A DNA stretch of 64,000 nucleotides from Cerrena zonata (taxonomy: Eukaryota; Basidiomycota; Agaricomycetes; Polyporales; Cerrenaceae): assembly GCA_038087015.1 (NCBI GenBank), contig JASBNA010000027.1, positions 372,001-436,000 on the forward strand, given 5' to 3'. The translations under genes and the position numbers were made by a program. Position 1 is the stretch's first letter. Each line of letters begins with the position of its first letter. The notes beneath the pieces are model-generated. The model saw only the letters and a list, made by a program, of their open reading frames with translations, ran no database searches and was not told where the DNA came from. Shown piece by piece: positions 1-11,107 of this stretch.

Positions 1-1
1 G

Positions 2-3000
2 AGCATTTTTTCAATCTCTTCCAATTCAATAACAGAATGGTTATCTATTTTTCCTAATGCTGCATATTTCACCGGCTATGATGAAAGTCTTTTTGAACAT
101 ATAGTAATTATTGTGTATGAAAATCTAAAAAGCGGAAAAATTAGTACATTATCAATAACAAAATTTGGAGTGGTGTCCTACGATAATTTAATTTTAGATT
201 CAAGATCAAGGTTTTGGCCAAGTTGTGAAAATCTCTTGCCTGAACATCAAAAATCAAACGTTAGAAGGGCTCTAGCAATAACTAATTTGAAAAATTATAA
301 TAGATTATCAAACCATCCTGGTCAATTCGTTGTTAATAAACATTGGGACGAAACGACTGCCGGCTCAATTGCTAATAACATGAATTTATTGGTTGATAAA
401 AAACCAGATGAATTAGGTGTCAAACTATTACAACTCGGTTTATTGCAACAACATACCATTCAATCAACTATACTTGATGTCATTTATGATAATTCTTCCT
501 CCACAGCTAGTTCTAAAATTGTAGAGGAAAACAATAAACTTGTATTTTTATTGGGGGCTCAACTTGACCAATTATTTGATCCGTTACTTGAATATTCTCC
601 AGAACATATGGATATTGTTTACATTCCTCCTACCTCTGATGAGTTTGAACGTCCACAGTTCGAATCCAATAGTTTAATTGATTCAATAGTGGGTGAAATA
701 ATCAATGTCCAAACAAATTATACCATGGGTCTTGTTAACTTATTACAAAATTTTATCATACCTTTGAGAGTTTTCGTACTTGCATCAACTCCTGGCTCAG
801 GAATTACCAAGGTAAATCAAGTTTTTCCTCCAACTATAGACGAAATTACAAGAATTAACTGTATTCTACATGAAAATTTGGAAAAAACTTCAAAATTGGG
901 TTACGTCGAAGTTTTTAAAGTTTTGGGTATGACTTTACCTTATTTTTATAAAGCCTTTATTAGACATGAAGCTAATTTGAAAAATTTTCAAAATCGATTG
1001 AATAAATTTGCTAAAAAAAATAGTAGAAGAATTTTTGAAAATAATGATATAAATAAAGGTGGATTTTCAATGAGTGAAATCGAATCAATTGTCTCCGGAT
1101 CACTCTTAGAATTACCACGCTTGAAACTAATTTTAAGGAGATTATATGATACTGTTGCCATAGAGAAATCTAAACTGACGAATTTCGATGGTTCAATTGA
1201 TGAAGATCCTGAAATGACGATAATTGAAAGTTATTATAAATCTGCAATTGAAACAATTGATGCATTTGGTTATGTTGAAGTCGATGAAGAATCAAAAGGT
1301 AATCATAACCGTATCTTTACTCCAACTGGGAAACTCCTTACAGAATTAGCATCCAATTGGCCTGCTGAATTACAATACGGCTGGTTGTCTCGTAAAGTTG
1401 TTGGTATATTTGAATTAGCCAATGTCAAAGAAGAAGTAGACGAATTTCATAATATTGATATTATGATTATCTTTTCAGATCATATTTTGTTCTTGAATAT
1501 TGTTGATCACCATTATTATAACAATGTGAAATCAAGCAATAAGCCCTTCAAAAAATTATCACTTGCTGATGTTCTCATGCACTCTCTTGTTAATGAAAAG
1601 CCTTTGCCTTCCTTATCCCAATTTCCATCAATGAAAGTTAAGTTTTGGTGTGGTATCAATGATGTTATTGCTAGCACTTACAAAAGCTATTCACCTAGAA
1701 CTTCATCAGAAGAAGAATATATAAGATTCATGAACGTATCTAAAATTGGCTTTAGATCTACTAATTTAAACAATCGTACTTATACACAATATTATCAGGT
1801 TTTGAAACAAGATAATACAAATCCAGATAGTAATAAAATCATTGAATTAATTAACAAATCTAAAGTTTTACATAAAACTCAACCATTTCATTTATTCAAG
1901 TCCTATGATGCCAATTTACATATTTACTCGACTGCTCATGACAAGTCCACTTATGAAGAGGAAAAAAGCAAGTCACCGTTTGCTTTATTCCTTAATGAAA
2001 CAATAAAGGATCCAACTAAGTTTTTTGAAGAAAATCCTCAAATTTACTTAGTCTTATGTGCTTCATTTATCAACGATTTCAAAATTGAAATTGTTGGGTT
2101 CAATAAAACTAATAATTTCACTATTCATGAGATTATCTTCTCGGAAGATCTTCTCAAATGCTTGAAAGAGATTTTAGCTAAAAACTATTCCTTTTTATTT
2201 ACTTCTTACAATGCCATTACTGAAATCCTAACACAAGGTTATAAGAGTGACTTGTCGTATTATTCTAATATTTTTTCGAAGACCAACCAACAAAAACGGA
2301 TGCAACAAAATAATGTTAAACAACTCGAAGAGCCAAGTAAAAAGAAAATTAAATCTTTACTTCCAGGAAACTCCGACGACTTAGTGCCGGAAGAACATTC
2401 AGTTAAAGAGACAAATACAAAACTGTCTCTCAAGCGTAAGAATACCAATAGAACGAGTCTTGAACCAACGAAAGCTCTAAAACTAAATGAAAAGAACAGG
2501 GCGTCTGCATTACCGAATAGAAGAAAATCGTTCATTATGAAAATCTTTGATTGTCTTAGAAAGCATGATAATAGTGACACTCAACATAAAGAGAAAGCTG
2601 AAACTCAACCATCGAAATTAAAAATATCTGAACCGAAATCGGTCGTCAGTGACTCCAAGGTTTTGAAAGAGTCTAACATGATTGATTTACCCAAGAAACA
2701 AAATATACTGGACAAAAGGCCTGTTTCTGATATTCCTCGTAATATCAGTAACACTCCCATTCCGAAAGGGGAGAAGAAAAGGTTTTCTCATATTTATATG
2801 CCTATTCCTGACTTGGAGAGATCAAATACTATCACTAGTAGTATTGACCAACTTGTTAAAGGATTGGATCAGAATGCCGCTTCTGGACCTTTGCGAGTGG
2901 AAGATAACTTTAAATTTCCAAACTCAAGTCAAAATAAAGTTTCCATTGATACGAAGTCTCAATTGAGTAATCAAGTAATTACCGAGGAGCCTTTGAATAA

Positions 3001-4650
3001 CAGCAGCCTGAGTATTTTCAATTCTTCCAATGTTAATAGAAAATTTCCATTATCATTCTCGAACAACTCAGATGATCCACTTGGACGCCAACCATCTATT
3101 TCTAAAACAACTCCGAAGCAATCGATTGAAGCATTTCAGTCATTTGCTAATGATGGAACAAGATCAAGTAGTGTTTACAGCTCTGTTCATTCATCAAGAA
3201 AAGTTTCTCAGGAACAGCCCTACCCAAATGTTATAAGCCAACCACCCCCATTGCAAGTTGAGCAAAAATCACAATCAATGCTTTTGGATACTCAACAGCC
3301 TCAAGTTTTCAGAGCAAACCAAGCTATTTCTTCTTATCCACAGCATCAGTTTCAGCATAGAAATATACCCACAAAGAAGGCATCATTAATTGACCACAGC
3401 AAACCAAGTCATACCCCAAATCAATGGTCTACTTCTGATAACAGTCAGAAAACCAGAGTTCCTTCAAATGATTCTCAAAAAAGAAAATCCATGACAGAAG
3501 AGAATGTTTTGGTTTTGGATACCATTCCATACAAGACAAGAACAAATATGTCGAGAGGATATGACAATATTGATGCTGAAGATTTTTATAGAGATGGTGA
3601 AACAAACTGGGTTACCATCTCTAGAGAAAACTCTTCTCTATTAGAAAATGAGGTAAGGGCATTAAAAGAAGTGACTCGTTTAGACTCATTTGAAGTTATA
3701 AATGTCAAAGAAGTACCAATTCCAAAACAAGCAACCTCTACCCCTATGACAGGTGGACTGGGTGCTTTGCCTTTCATTGATGATAACGACACTGCTTCGA
3801 TTTATTACTCACCCTCTCAGGAACCGTCTCCGGAAAAATTTGATAATAGAAATATACTCAGTGACAGCATAACCTCACCATTTGGCTACAAGACTAACCA
3901 AGGAAAGGAGGAATCTGTCACTTCGTTAACTTCCTCTCAATATATCCGCGAATTTGGTAATCAACTTGAGTCTACGTTTTCTAAATATGGGAATTTAGGC
4001 AGCCCTTCTTTCGAGGTTGGTTTTGACCATGCATCTATGTCTGACAATGAAACTATCAAGATTGATTCCGAACCTACTTCGGAGTCTTCTTCTGAGAAAG
4101 CGATCCTGAAGTCAGTCCAATTATTATCAAGGGTGATTTTGATAGTCAATCTTACGATGCTCAATCGAAACTCGAGAACGAAGATCCTAGTATCAAACTG
4201 ATAAGGGAGACTCGACCCGCAAAGCCAGAATTAGCTCTTAATTTGTCTAGCTCCGAGGAAGAGTATTTCTCTAGTGAAGATATTGCAAGAACTATAACTT
4301 TAATCCATAATAACTCTGCAAGCTTAATTAATAGCAGAGCCGAAACTACATCTGGTGCAAGCAAATCTACATCACCCAACACTTTTAATTCTTCTTCCAG
4401 TGACGCTACTATTATTAATGATTATATACAAGAAGCTACTAAACAACCTTTACAAGAAAAATATGGGGCCAGGCTACTTCCTACAAATCAAAGATCATTC
4501 GACAACAGACGTAATCTGTATGACGATAAGAAAATGGAGGCCCCTGGTTTTGCAATTCGTTATGATTCAGTTGCTTATCTTTCCGATATAATCAATGGAA
4601 CTGTTAATTTTAACCTTAACGATGAAGAAGACAAGCCCAACTTCAACTGA
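2..4650 (+). CDS. BUD3: Bud3-like bud-site selection / septin-associated GEF, 5'-partial, with one frameshift
   Basis: The reading frame is open from base 2, so the true start lies left of the window. The protein matches Bud3, which marks the septin ring for axial budding and acts as a Cdc42 exchange factor at the neck. A DH-like helical region covers roughly the first 450 visible residues. A PH-like segment follows (visible residues about 460-540, motif [20 protein letters not shown]). The remainder is a long, low-complexity Ser/Asn/Gln-rich tail. The first frame stops at 4201, but from about 4100 the next frame carries the natural continuation (SDPEVSP, then [15 protein letters not shown]) to a stop at 4648-4650. 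One A appears to be missing in the AAA run at 4097-4099. It lies next to LEU2, NFS1 and DCC1, as on S. cerevisiae chromosome III, which supports the name. The identification is good; the frameshift is either an assembly error or a real truncation of the tail. Confidence 0.8.
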
Positions 4651-4987
4651 TTTTTCTTCCTCTTTTATTTTTTTGTTTTATTAAACCATTTCATCATACT
4701 TTTTCATGTATTATTTTACGCCGATGTTACTTTATCCAAATTTCGAGTATTTGAGAAAATGGCCGAATAAAATAAACACGGTTCATTTCATTCAATTTGA
4801 CTTTATTTCATCATTTTCTATTCTTTACTATATTTCTTCATACCGGGAAGTTTGTATTATTATTTGGAATTCTACAAACTAATTAACTTGTTACATTTTG
4901 GTTTTAATAATTAAATAGTCAATATTTATAAATATATTAATAATTTTCATTCTATTCATTTGAAAGTAGATTATTTTTTATGCATAC
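4651..4987. other. AT-rich intergenic region between convergent BUD3 and LEU2
   Basis: These 337 bases hold the 3' ends of two convergent genes. They are very AT-rich, with TATATT/ATAAATA stretches that could serve as 3'-end processing signals for both transcripts. I see no gene or repeat. Confidence 0.6.
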
Positions 4988-6135
4988 TTAAGCTGATTCT
5001 TTCAAGATTTTAGCAACTTGTTCAGCAACAGCATCACCAACTTCCTTAGTAGAGCTAGAGCCACGTAAGTCAGCAGTTCTGATTCCAGAATCTAAAACAA
5101 CACTGACAGCTTTTTCTAAAGCTTCGGCTTCTTTAAGAGAATCTAAAGATAATCTTAACATCATAGCGACAGATAAAATAGTAGCCACAGGATTAACCTT
5201 ATTTTCAGGTAAATCAGGGGCTGAACCATGACAAGGTTCATACAAACCAAAAGCACTGTTGGTATCTGGTAAAGAAGCTAAGGAAGCAGAGGTAAAAGAC
5301 CCAAGGAACCTGGATCACTGAGGCTTCATCGGAAATGATATCACCAAACATATTAGAGGTGATGATGATACCGTTTAAATTGGTTGGATTCTTGACTAAG
5401 ATCATAGCGGCAGAATCAATCAATTGATGATTATAGGTTAATTGAGGGAATTCTTCAGTTAAAACTTTATCGACAGTTTTTCTCCATAATCTAGAAGAAG
5501 CAAGAACGTTTGCTTTATCTAAAGACCAGATTGGTAATGGAGGGTTGTGTTGTAAAGCCATGAAAGCAGCCATTCTAGTTATTCTAGTCACCTCGGCGAC
5601 AGAGTATTTTTCAGGTATCCCAAGCACTTTCTTTATCCTCGGAGTCTTCTTGTTCTTCTCTTTCACCGAAGTATATACCACCAACTAATTCTCTAACAAC
5701 GGTAAAATCAGTACCTCTAACAATTTCAGATTTCAAAGGGGATAATTCTAACAAAGAGTCTGAGGTAAAGTTACATGGTCTTAAATTAGCATATAAGTTT
5801 AATTCTTTTCTGATTTTCAATAAACCTTGTTCTGGTCTAACTGAACCAGTACCCCATTTTGGGCCACCAACAGCACCTAAAAGAACGGCATCCGATGATT
5901 TGGCAGCTGTCAAAGAGTCATCTGGCAAAGGACTACCAGTAGCATCAATAGCAGCACCACCAATTAAGTGATTCTTGAAATCAAATTTAATATCTTGATG
6001 TGGAGTATTAGCTTCAATAGCTTTCAAAACTTTAACAGCTTCGTTAACGATTTCAGTACCAACATGATCCCCTGGTAAAAGGGTGATAGTTTTAGTGACT
6101 GAAGTTTTTGATTTTTTTAATTCTGGTTGGGACAT
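4988..6135 (-). pseudogene. LEU2: 3-isopropylmalate dehydrogenase with three single-base indels
   Basis: Leu2 oxidatively decarboxylates 3-isopropylmalate in cytosolic leucine synthesis. The ATG is at 6135 and the TAA at 4988. Family landmarks are present across three frames: the N-terminal [26 protein letters not shown] with [35 protein letters not shown] and [18 protein letters not shown]. The frame breaks three times. One extra base lies in the ACCT at about 5613-5616. One C is missing at 5313-5314, where CCAGG should follow GTGATC. One T is missing near 5290. Each break lies inside conserved sequence and restoring one base recovers the family alignment, so nothing else has decayed. This points to assembly error or a very recently inactivated auxotrophic allele. 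A Leu3-type site lies upstream. It is listed as a pseudogene because the sequence as given cannot make the enzyme. Confidence 0.9.
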
Positions 6136-6493
6136 TTTGGTTATTTTTCTTAAATCAAAATCAATTGAATTAGTAATGAAATATAGAAAGGATTAAATAC
6201 TTGAATCATTTGATTCCTAAAGCTGAAAAATTCCCAAAGTCTCCAAATGCGAGGACTTTTTTTTTTTTCAGCGGAACCGCATTTATTTTTTGTGCCGTTA
6301 AAGGACTTTCGATACGATTTCTGCCGTAATCGGAGATACAAAAATACACCGCTATAGGCATGGGTTCTACGCTTTATCAACAACACAGACATAGAATAAG
6401 ATTGTCGATATAACATACTATATAAAAGGAATATACAAATTAGGAGCGTAGGAAAAATAAATAGGTGAAAACGAGGGAGGTTGAGCGGATGAC
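6136..6493. other. LEU2 promoter / NFS1 3' region
   Basis: These 358 bases lie between two minus-strand genes, so they hold the LEU2 promoter and the NFS1 terminator. A T-rich run (6257-6269) borders the Leu3-type element at 6271-6280. A second CCG-N4-CGG palindrome sits at 6324-6333. No gene is supported here. Confidence 0.6.
6271..6280. promoter_or_regulatory. Leu3-type UAS upstream of LEU2
   Basis: The palindrome GCGGAACCGC contains CGG-N2-CCG, the everted-repeat core of the Leu3 site (consensus CCGGNNCCGG). It lies about 136 bp before the LEU2 ATG. Leu3 is the Zn2Cys6 regulator that responds to alpha-isopropylmalate. The match is to the core only; the outermost bases differ from the consensus. 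Confidence 0.55.
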
Positions 6494-8175
6494 TCAATGG
6501 CCACTCCATTCGATAGAATCCAAATCAATACCATCTTGAACCATTTCCCATAATGGAGACATTTTTCTTAAGAATTCAACTCTTTCATTGATGGCTTGGA
6601 TAACGTAGTCAACTTCGGCTTCGGTGGTAAATCTCCCAATACCAAATCTGATAGATGAATGAGCTAAAGCATCGTCAGCACCCAAAGCATGTAAGACATA
6701 GGAAGGTTCTAAAGAAGCAGAAGTACAAGCAGAACCGGAAGATAAAGCGATATCTTTCAAAGCCATTAAAAGTGATTCACCTTCGATATAAGCAAAAGAA
6801 ATATTAACACAGCCATCGTATTGTTTAGATGGATCACTGAGGACCCCGTTAAATTGAGTAGAAGGAATACTTAATAAACCAGCTTTCAATTTTTCTGCAA
6901 GTCTTGTGATGTGAGCTTGATCGTACTATAAAATTGTTAGTAAAAATGAATTTGTTGATGTGGTCAATACTAGTGTACTGGTTTGAATATTAATTTTCAG
7001 ATCCTTGCATAAGTATAAGATTTCGTCTTAGTATTGGAATATAAGAGATTTGAAAATCCAACACTCTCGAAACAATTATCCTCACGATAGATTCAAACGA
7101 ACACACAGTAGAAACTTAAAATAAATAAAATACATACCTTCATATCTTCAGAAATAATTCTAGCGGCTTCACCAAAACCGGCCACTAAAGGAGGAGATAA
7201 AGTACCTGATCTTAAACCTCTTTCTTGACCACCACCGGTGATGATTGGGTCTAATCTGACTCTTGGACGTCTTCTGATGTAAGCAGCACCAATACCTTTA
7301 GGACCATAAATTTTATGGGAAGAAATAGATAATAAATCAATATTCATATCATTAACATCGATATCTATCTTACCATAAGCTTGAGCGGCATCAGTATGGA
7401 AGAAAACTTTATTCTCTCTACAAATTTTACCAATTTCTTTCAAAGGTTGAATAACCCCAATTTCATTATTAACCGCCATGATTGAAACAAGACAGGTATC
7501 TTTACGGATGGCATTACGCAATTCATCCAAGTTGATTAAGCCTTCTTCATTAACCTTTAAGTAGGTAACGTCAAAGCCTTCGTCTTGCATATGTCTTGCA
7601 GAATCCAACACACATTTATGTTCAGTTTGAGTGGTGATGATATGTTTTTTTGTTTTTTTATAAAAACGGGGAACACCTTTAATTGCCATATTGTTAGTTT
7701 CTGTAGCACCAGAAGTGAAAATGATTTCTTTTGGATCAGCTTTAATAACATCAGCAACGTATTTTCTAGCTTTTTCAACTTCTTTTTCAGTTTCCCAACC
7801 ATAAGCATGAGTCGAGGAATGTGGATTACCATAAAGACCAGTGAAAAATTCCAACATTTTATCCAACACTCTGAAATCAGTTGGAGTGGTAGCTTGGACA
7901 TCCAAATAGATTGGTCTTGTACCAAATTGGGATTCATCTCTATTAGCACTCTTCAAACTAATACTGGAACCCTCCGGTGGAGTTGCCACCGGTGGTTCAA
8001 TTGGAGTACTTCTATGAAGTTCTCCCGGGTTAGGAATGGTTGAGTTGGTAGCCAAAGAGCTCGAACTAGCTTTATTGAAATGACGAACTGAAGTCTTGCA
8101 CTGAACTGTGGCACTAGCCAACCCCCGACGAGCGGAGATACAGCCTTTAGCTAGTTGTATTGATCTAGTATACAT
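6494..8175 (-). CDS. NFS1: Mitochondrial cysteine desulfurase Nfs1 (exons 7138-8175 and 6494-6925)
   Basis: Nfs1 takes sulfur from cysteine for Fe-S cluster assembly in mitochondria and for tRNA thiolation. Two exons join in frame to give 489 residues, close to the family length of about 497. The ATG at 8175 ([10 protein letters not shown]) is the first methionine; the upstream TTG directly follows a stop. The first 40 residues are basic and Ser/Ala-rich, as in a mitochondrial presequence. The PLP lysine lies in [12 protein letters not shown] (about residue 288), with TSGATETNN upstream in exon 1. Exon 2 carries the catalytic-cysteine loop [10 protein letters not shown] and the conserved end IEWSGH. 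The intron (6926-7137) has clear signals. Neighbours LEU2 and DCC1 match S. cerevisiae chromosome III order. The essential gene is intact. Confidence 0.95.
6926..7137 (-). other. Spliceosomal intron in NFS1
   Basis: This 212-nt intron begins GTATGT, directly after the AAG codon ending at 7138. It carries a perfect TACTAAC branch site (plus-strand GTTAGTA at 6936-6942) and ends TAG. It falls between codons (phase 0). Removing it joins ...SEDMK to YDQAHITRL..., which matches the family. Confidence 0.93.
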
Positions 8176-8647
8176 AATGCTTGAAAATGTACTCAACTAG
8201 GAATATACCAGAATGACCTAAGTAGTTTCAAATCACCTGTAATCGATACTTCAATCAAAATTTATTCAATAATCAGCGTGATGGCAAACAAGTGAAAAAT
8301 GAATAAAGAAAGCAAAAAAATCACTTAAATTTTATAAACCGGGAACCAAACTAAGCAAACTAACAGCAGTATCTGATGGCTTATTACCTTAGCTAACCTG
8401 GAATAATAATACCGAAGGATTCGGAACTCGAAATTACTTACTAAAATATAAAGAATTCAAAAAAGAAGTGATTCGAATTGATGCCTTTTTTACGAACAGT
8501 GGGAAGAAAAAAAGGTTGACATTTATATTCGCACGGAAAGAGGAGTGCAAAATTACATAAGCATATTCATCGTATGTACGGAGGTGGACTTAATGATTAA
8601 TAAGACTTGATGTTCGATTAATAAGATTCTATATAAAAGATGCAAAA
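8176..8647. other. NFS1 promoter / PET8 3' region
   Basis: These 472 bases separate two minus-strand genes. They are AT-rich with a few A/T runs. I recognise no gene, repeat or strong regulatory motif. Confidence 0.5.
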
Positions 8648-9532
8648 TCATGGGGAGAAGGCCATGTTACGGCTTAGAGTGGTATGGACTAGCTCATAGC
8701 ATCCTAAGAAGATGGAGCCACCGGCACTGATCCAGCAGGTTCTTGGGCCGATACCGTTCAAGAAGACTTTGTAGCCTTCGTCTTTGATCATGGTTTTCAC
8801 TAGAGGCAAGATGCCAATACGGTCTTTATTCAACATGATTCTTGTTTTGATCACGTCCAAAGGAGTAGTCAGGGCTGCAGCAACACCCCCGGCAATAGAA
8901 CCGCAGATTGCCCCTTTCAATAAGGATAATTGTTCACCGTTTTCAAAGCTTGACCATTTTTTCTTCAACCATTCATAGAGAGGGAATTGAATGATGGTGA
9001 AGGGGATTTCTCTCATGATGGTGGTATTCCACCCACGATACAATCCTCGGATGGTACCTTCACCACTTGAGTTTTTCAATAAGTATAAGAAATTAGCCCA
9101 AGAAGAAGCTTTATTTCCAACACCTATATGACCAGCTTGGGTACGTTGTTTGATTACTTCTGCCGGGACTCTTACAAGACATGCAGCTATTTCACCACAC
9201 AGGGCCAGAAACATATGACTGAAAGCAGGCAGACTGAACGAATCTTTAGTATAAACTTTCATTGAGTCGTAAGTGATGAAAAATAATGATGCCGATGGAG
9301 CTGATGCAACCACACAGGATCCCAAACCTTTGTAAATTCCACTCCATCCACCGTTAGCGAAGAATCCACCTTTAGCCTGTAATCTGGTTTTAACGGTATC
9401 AATGGGGAAAAATGCCAAATCAGTAGAGGTACCAGCACAACCACCACTCTATATTCAGTTAGTACAATTGAACCGTCATCAGTAAACTATTTTACATACA
9501 ATCAACGATATTAGAAATGTCAGATTATCCAT
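8648..9532 (-). CDS. PET8: Mitochondrial S-adenosylmethionine carrier Pet8 (exons 9500-9532 and 8648-9448)
   Basis: Pet8 imports S-adenosylmethionine across the inner mitochondrial membrane in exchange for S-adenosylhomocysteine. The protein has three carrier repeats with P-x-D/E-x-x-K/R signatures: FFPIDTVKTRLQ, RVPAEVIKQRTQ and TTPLDVIKTRI. The GGFFANGGWSGIYKGLG stretch is typical of SAM carriers. Exon 2 alone begins inside the first helix. A short first exon of 11 codons (ATG at 9532) supplies the start, and the joined N-terminus ...FLISLISGGCAGTSTDLAFF fits the family. Codon 4 is CTG and so is read as Ser. The total of 277 residues compares with about 284 in S. cerevisiae. The gene lies next to DCC1 and two genes from RLP7. 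Confidence 0.93.
9449..9499 (-). other. 51-nt spliceosomal intron in PET8
   Basis: It has GTATGT at the 5' end (9494-9499), TACTAAC (plus-strand GTTAGTA at 9458-9464) and TAG at the 3' end. It joins codon 11 (ATT) to AGT in phase 0. At 51 nt it is close to the shortest introns yeast splices. Confidence 0.9.
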
Positions 9533-9786
9533 GTCCTCTATGTGTTTTATCTATTAAATTAGGATCTCTATAGAAAGAATAAATGCAATAATTATCTTTA
9601 TGAGTGAAATAGTGCGAGTTCTCACCTTAGCCTCGACAAGATGATTCAATTAACAATGAGTCAAGATGATTCAAAAGACTTATCCACTGCGTTGAATTTT
9701 TTTTCAACTGAAAAATCGTAGGACTTTTGTCCGATCACCGGTTTACTTTTTCACTCGTTTTTTTAGTATAGACACTATAAGCCAAT

Positions 9787-10923
9787 CTATCTTGGAGTAA
9801 CCATGAATTTATTCTTCCCGACTCTTTTCTTACGGGCGAATTTCAAGATGACCGAGTCTGTTTTCTTCCCTGAAGGGATCAAGTGTTGAATGAAGGGTAA
9901 GAATTCGTCGTAGTCCCATTCTTTCACCACCTTGAATAGGTCTTTTGCTCTAGCACTGATATCTTTATCAGTCAAGACCGAAGGGTCCAAATACTGGATT
10001 TGATCTTTCAAAGGACGACAGTAGTAGCCTCTTAAATCTTTCAAGTCGATTGGGATATTGTAGAAAGGAGGGAAAGAACTTTTCCAATTGATCAAGAGTT
10101 GTTTTGGTTGAATCGAAGTAGCACTAGCTGAGGAAAGTAAAGTTTGAATACCAAACCATTTTGAGATTTCGAGGTTATTCAATTTGAACGAGGTTGGGCT
10201 ATCGGGATTTTGAAAGCCAAACTTGTGGAGTATTGTAAGCACGATCTCTTTGTTGTAGGTATCATTTTGGTTGTGCATTAGAGAAACAATCAGGTTCAAT
10301 TCAATGTTGAAAGAATCTTCCGTATATGAGATTTGATTACTTATGAGTATTGGAATCAACGTTTGCAAAACCTCCGTGGTGAACTGGGCCAGGAGTAACA
10401 CTGCTTGGCCGTTGATTTCGCAACCCCTATTGGAATACCATTCGTTATAGAATTGGTTTAACGAGATTGGAGAATCATTGATTAATTTTGTCACCGATAC
10501 CATTCCATTGGAAGGAATGTTTAACGGCGAGCCATTATACGAAGGTAGATTTGATATTTCAATGTAACCCTGAGATTTCAGTAATTCATATTCAAAAGAA
10601 CAATTGGTCAATCCTAATAATTTGTTATTGATTGCTTTATTTTTATCGGACGGAACCACGTGCTTTAGCAGATGGTTTAATTTATTAACATTCATGTTGT
10701 TGAGAACCAATACCGTATTAGAATGATTCATTTGTCTTAATTTCCAAGTTGAATCCTGAGTACACATTACCAATTCATTATTGGTATGGGTAGGGGCCTT
10801 GATGAGTAAGTCATTGTTGGGAGAGCTTCTCATATACTCAAGGATATCGGGAGGAAGCTGAACGAGCTTATAGGAGTAAGCCGGAGACTTGGATATCTGA
10901 TGATAAGTATGATAAGACGACAT
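9787..10923 (-). CDS. DCC1: Dcc1, subunit of the Ctf18-RFC clamp loader
   Basis: Dcc1 joins Ctf8 and Ctf18 in the alternative RFC that loads PCNA and supports sister-chromatid cohesion and the replication checkpoint. The 378-residue length matches the family (380 in S. cerevisiae). Visible features are the N-terminal YSYKLVQLPPDILEYM and LIKAP, CTQDSTWKLRQMNHSNTVL, and a C-terminal winged-helix region including RGYYCRPLKDQIQYLDP. The ATG is at 10923. An MluI cell-cycle box lies 23 bp upstream. It is next to PET8 and NFS1, consistent with the chromosome III neighbourhood in S. cerevisiae. Confidence 0.88.
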   Translation of the reverse strand: MSSYHTYHQISKSPAYSYKLVQLPPDILEYMRSSPNNDLLIKAPTHTNNELVMCTQDSTWKLRQMNHSNTVLVLNNMNVNKLNHLLKHVVPSDKNKAINNKLLGLTNCSFEYELLKSQGYIEISNLPSYNGSPLNIPSNGMVSVTKLINDSPISLNQFYNEWYSNRGCEINGQAVLLLAQFTTEVLQTLIPILISNQISYTEDSFNIELNLIVSLMHNQNDTYNKEIVLTILHKFGFQNPDSPTSFKLNNLEISKWFGIQTLLSSASATSIQPKQLLINWKSSFPPFYNIPIDLKDLRGYYCRPLKDQIQYLDPSVLTDKDISARAKDLFKVVKEWDYDEFLPFIQHLIPSGKKTDSVILKFARKKRVGKNKFMVTPR

Positions 10924-10945
10924 TGAATAAGAAGATGAAGTATAG

Positions 10946-10951
10946 ACGCGT
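10946..10951. promoter_or_regulatory. MluI cell-cycle box upstream of DCC1
   Basis: ACGCGT is the core MBF (Mbp1-Swi6) site that drives G1/S transcription of replication genes. It stands 23 bp before the DCC1 ATG, close for such a site. The gene's role in replication makes it plausible. Confidence 0.45.
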
Positions 10952-10990
10952 CAAATCAAAAAAAAAACCGAAAAAAATAGACAATTTTTT

Positions 10991-11078
10991 ATTGATGTCT
11001 ACAGTGAGAATACAATAATATATTGATGTCTACAGTGAGAATACAATAATATATTGATGTCTACAGTGAGAATACAAT
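10991..11078. repeat. 31-bp tandem repeat (2.8 copies) between DCC1 and RLP7
   Basis: The unit starting ATTGATGTCTACAGTGAGAA repeats exactly at 10991-11021 and 11022-11052. A third copy starting at 11053 is exact for 26 bases and then diverges. It occupies most of the 184-bp gap between the RLP7 stop and the DCC1 start. Confidence 0.95.
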
Positions 11079-11107
11079 GATAATATATTAATTAATATAC
11101 ATAGAGT

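Noticed and set aside
4080..4210. Programmed -1 frameshift in BUD3
   Set aside because: No X-XXY-YYZ heptamer or downstream stem is visible, and similar single-A losses occur in other genes, so an indel is more likely.
6150..6509. 119-codon frame in the LEU2 promoter
   Set aside because: It overlaps the NFS1 3' end and the Leu3-type site and has no protein-like features.
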